The notes beneath the pieces are model-generated. The model searched no databases. It was given only the letters and a program-made list of their open reading frames with translations, and had not been told where the DNA came from. The translations under genes and the position numbers were made by a program. From JAWKRB01 sp041389885 (GTDB lineage Bacteria > Myxococcota_A > Polyangia > Polyangiales > Ga0077539): a DNA stretch of 64,000 nucleotides. How positions within the stretch are numbered: the first letter of the stretch is position 1; every line of letters begins with the position of its first letter. The stretch is taken from the NCBI GenBank assembly GCA_041389885.1, contig JAWKRB010000018.1, positions 1 through 64,000 of the forward strand. The letters are read 5' to 3'. Positions 63,494 to 64,000 of this stretch are shown piece by piece.

Positions 63494-64000
63494 ATGGGCG
63501 AAGAGATCCCTGAGGTCGTGCCGGTGTTCCCCCTGCCTGGGCTGGTGCTGTTGCCTGGGCAGAGGCTCCCGCTGCACATCTTTGAGCCGCGCTACCGGGC
63601 GATGGTGCGAGACGTGCTCGACGCCTCGGGGTGGATGGCCGTCGCGTGCATCGAGGACCCCGACGCGGAGGATCCTCCGGCGTTCTCCTCGCTCGCGACG
63701 GTCGGTCGCGTCGTCGCCCAGCAGCGCCTGCCCGACGGCCGCTTCAACATCCTGGTCGAGGGGCTCCGGCGCGCGCGGCTGGGCGAGGTCCCCGCGTCGA
63801 CGCCGTACCGGGCGGCGCGCGTCACGCCGCTGCGGGCGCTCTCCGACGACGCCGTGCCCGCGGCAGAGGTCGCCGCGCTGATCGACGTGTCGAGCCGGGT
63901 GACGCGCGTCGCGGTCGCGAGAGACGCCGCCGTCGAGCTGCGGGTGCCCGACGCGCTGACCCCGGTGGACCGCGCGATGCGCCTGGTCGATCGCTTCGTG
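63494..64000 (+). CDS. LON substrate-binding-domain protein, 3' end outside window
   Basis: 169 residues visible from ATG 63494, open to the window end. VPVFPLPGLVLLPGQRLPLHIFEPRYRAMV is the N-terminal LON domain signature (split: VPVFPLPGLVLLPGQ / RLPLHIFEPRYRAMV). VGRVVAQQRLPDGRFNILVEG and YRAARVTPL continue the fold. Stand-alone LON-domain proteins of about 200-220 residues are common; a full Lon protease would follow with an AAA+ module, which cannot be excluded because the gene is cut. Confidence 0.8.
   Translation, partial: MGEEIPEVVPVFPLPGLVLLPGQRLPLHIFEPRYRAMVRDVLDASGWMAVACIEDPDAEDPPAFSSLATVGRVVAQQRLPDGRFNILVEGLRRARLGEVPASTPYRAARVTPLRALSDDAVPAAEVAALIDVSSRVTRVAVARDAAVELRVPDALTPVDRAMRLVDRFV

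Overview
The window is very GC-rich DNA (about 70% by eye). It is dense with secreted lipoproteins, MopE-type DxDNDxDG repeats, a eukaryote-like Ser/Thr kinase and cysteine-rich tandem-repeat proteins. This points to a myxobacterium-like member of Myxococcota, probably the Polyangia side; the family is inference only. No rRNA, tRNA, CRISPR array, transposase or phage module was seen, and no stretch over 300 bases lacks a gene.

Layout. 1-3.6 kb: tail of an unknown gene, a secreted flavin amine oxidase and a membrane protein. 3.6-12.9 kb: a Crp-type regulator leading into a candidate RiPP locus. It holds an S26-type peptidase, two tandem HPr-kinase-like P-loop proteins, a PqqD-like recognition protein, a radical SAM/SPASM enzyme, an FG-GAP lipoprotein, a 51-52 residue precursor-like peptide ending in serine, and a convergent nucleotidyltransferase. 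12.9-18.7 kb: TrmO, a metal-dependent hydrolase with a divergent TetR regulator, a PEGA protein, and a membrane Ser/Thr kinase overlapping a sensor-kinase-like protein.

18.7-33.6 kb: an island of exported proteins. It contains a FadL-type porin, a four-repeat Cys lipoprotein, a trypsin-like protease joined to an HExxH domain, a thioredoxin-fold protein with PSI-like domains, a carboxypeptidase-regulatory-like lipoprotein, a TetR regulator, a second trypsin-like protease, a vWA/MopE lipoprotein, and a lipoprotein with eight near-identical 81-bp Cys repeats. Three of these proteins share a six-cysteine module. The palindrome TGACCGNNCGGTCA recurs here; at three convergent junctions its two arms are the stop codons of both genes.

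33.6-64 kb: mostly core and cell-envelope genes. These are ObgE, a large receiver-domain protein, a frameshifted AlkP-superfamily lipoprotein, a lipoyl-ligase-like protein, an acyltransferase, an SDR protein, a Gly/Cys-rich surface protein, a GlcD-type oxidase, a large membrane protein, ManC and ManB, a KGG stress protein, NagZ, Mpl, a SEC-C protein, a double retropepsin/PDZ protein behind a broken parvulin gene, a Bax-inhibitor-like protein, FolE and a partial LON-domain protein.

Many genes (about 7.1-7.3, 10.1-11.8, 38.95, 47.16, 48.85, 60.5-61.5, 61.86 and 62.4-62.7 kb) carry frame breaks whose protein sequence resumes in another frame. The pattern suggests consensus indels rather than gene decay, so affected genes are given as whole spans.
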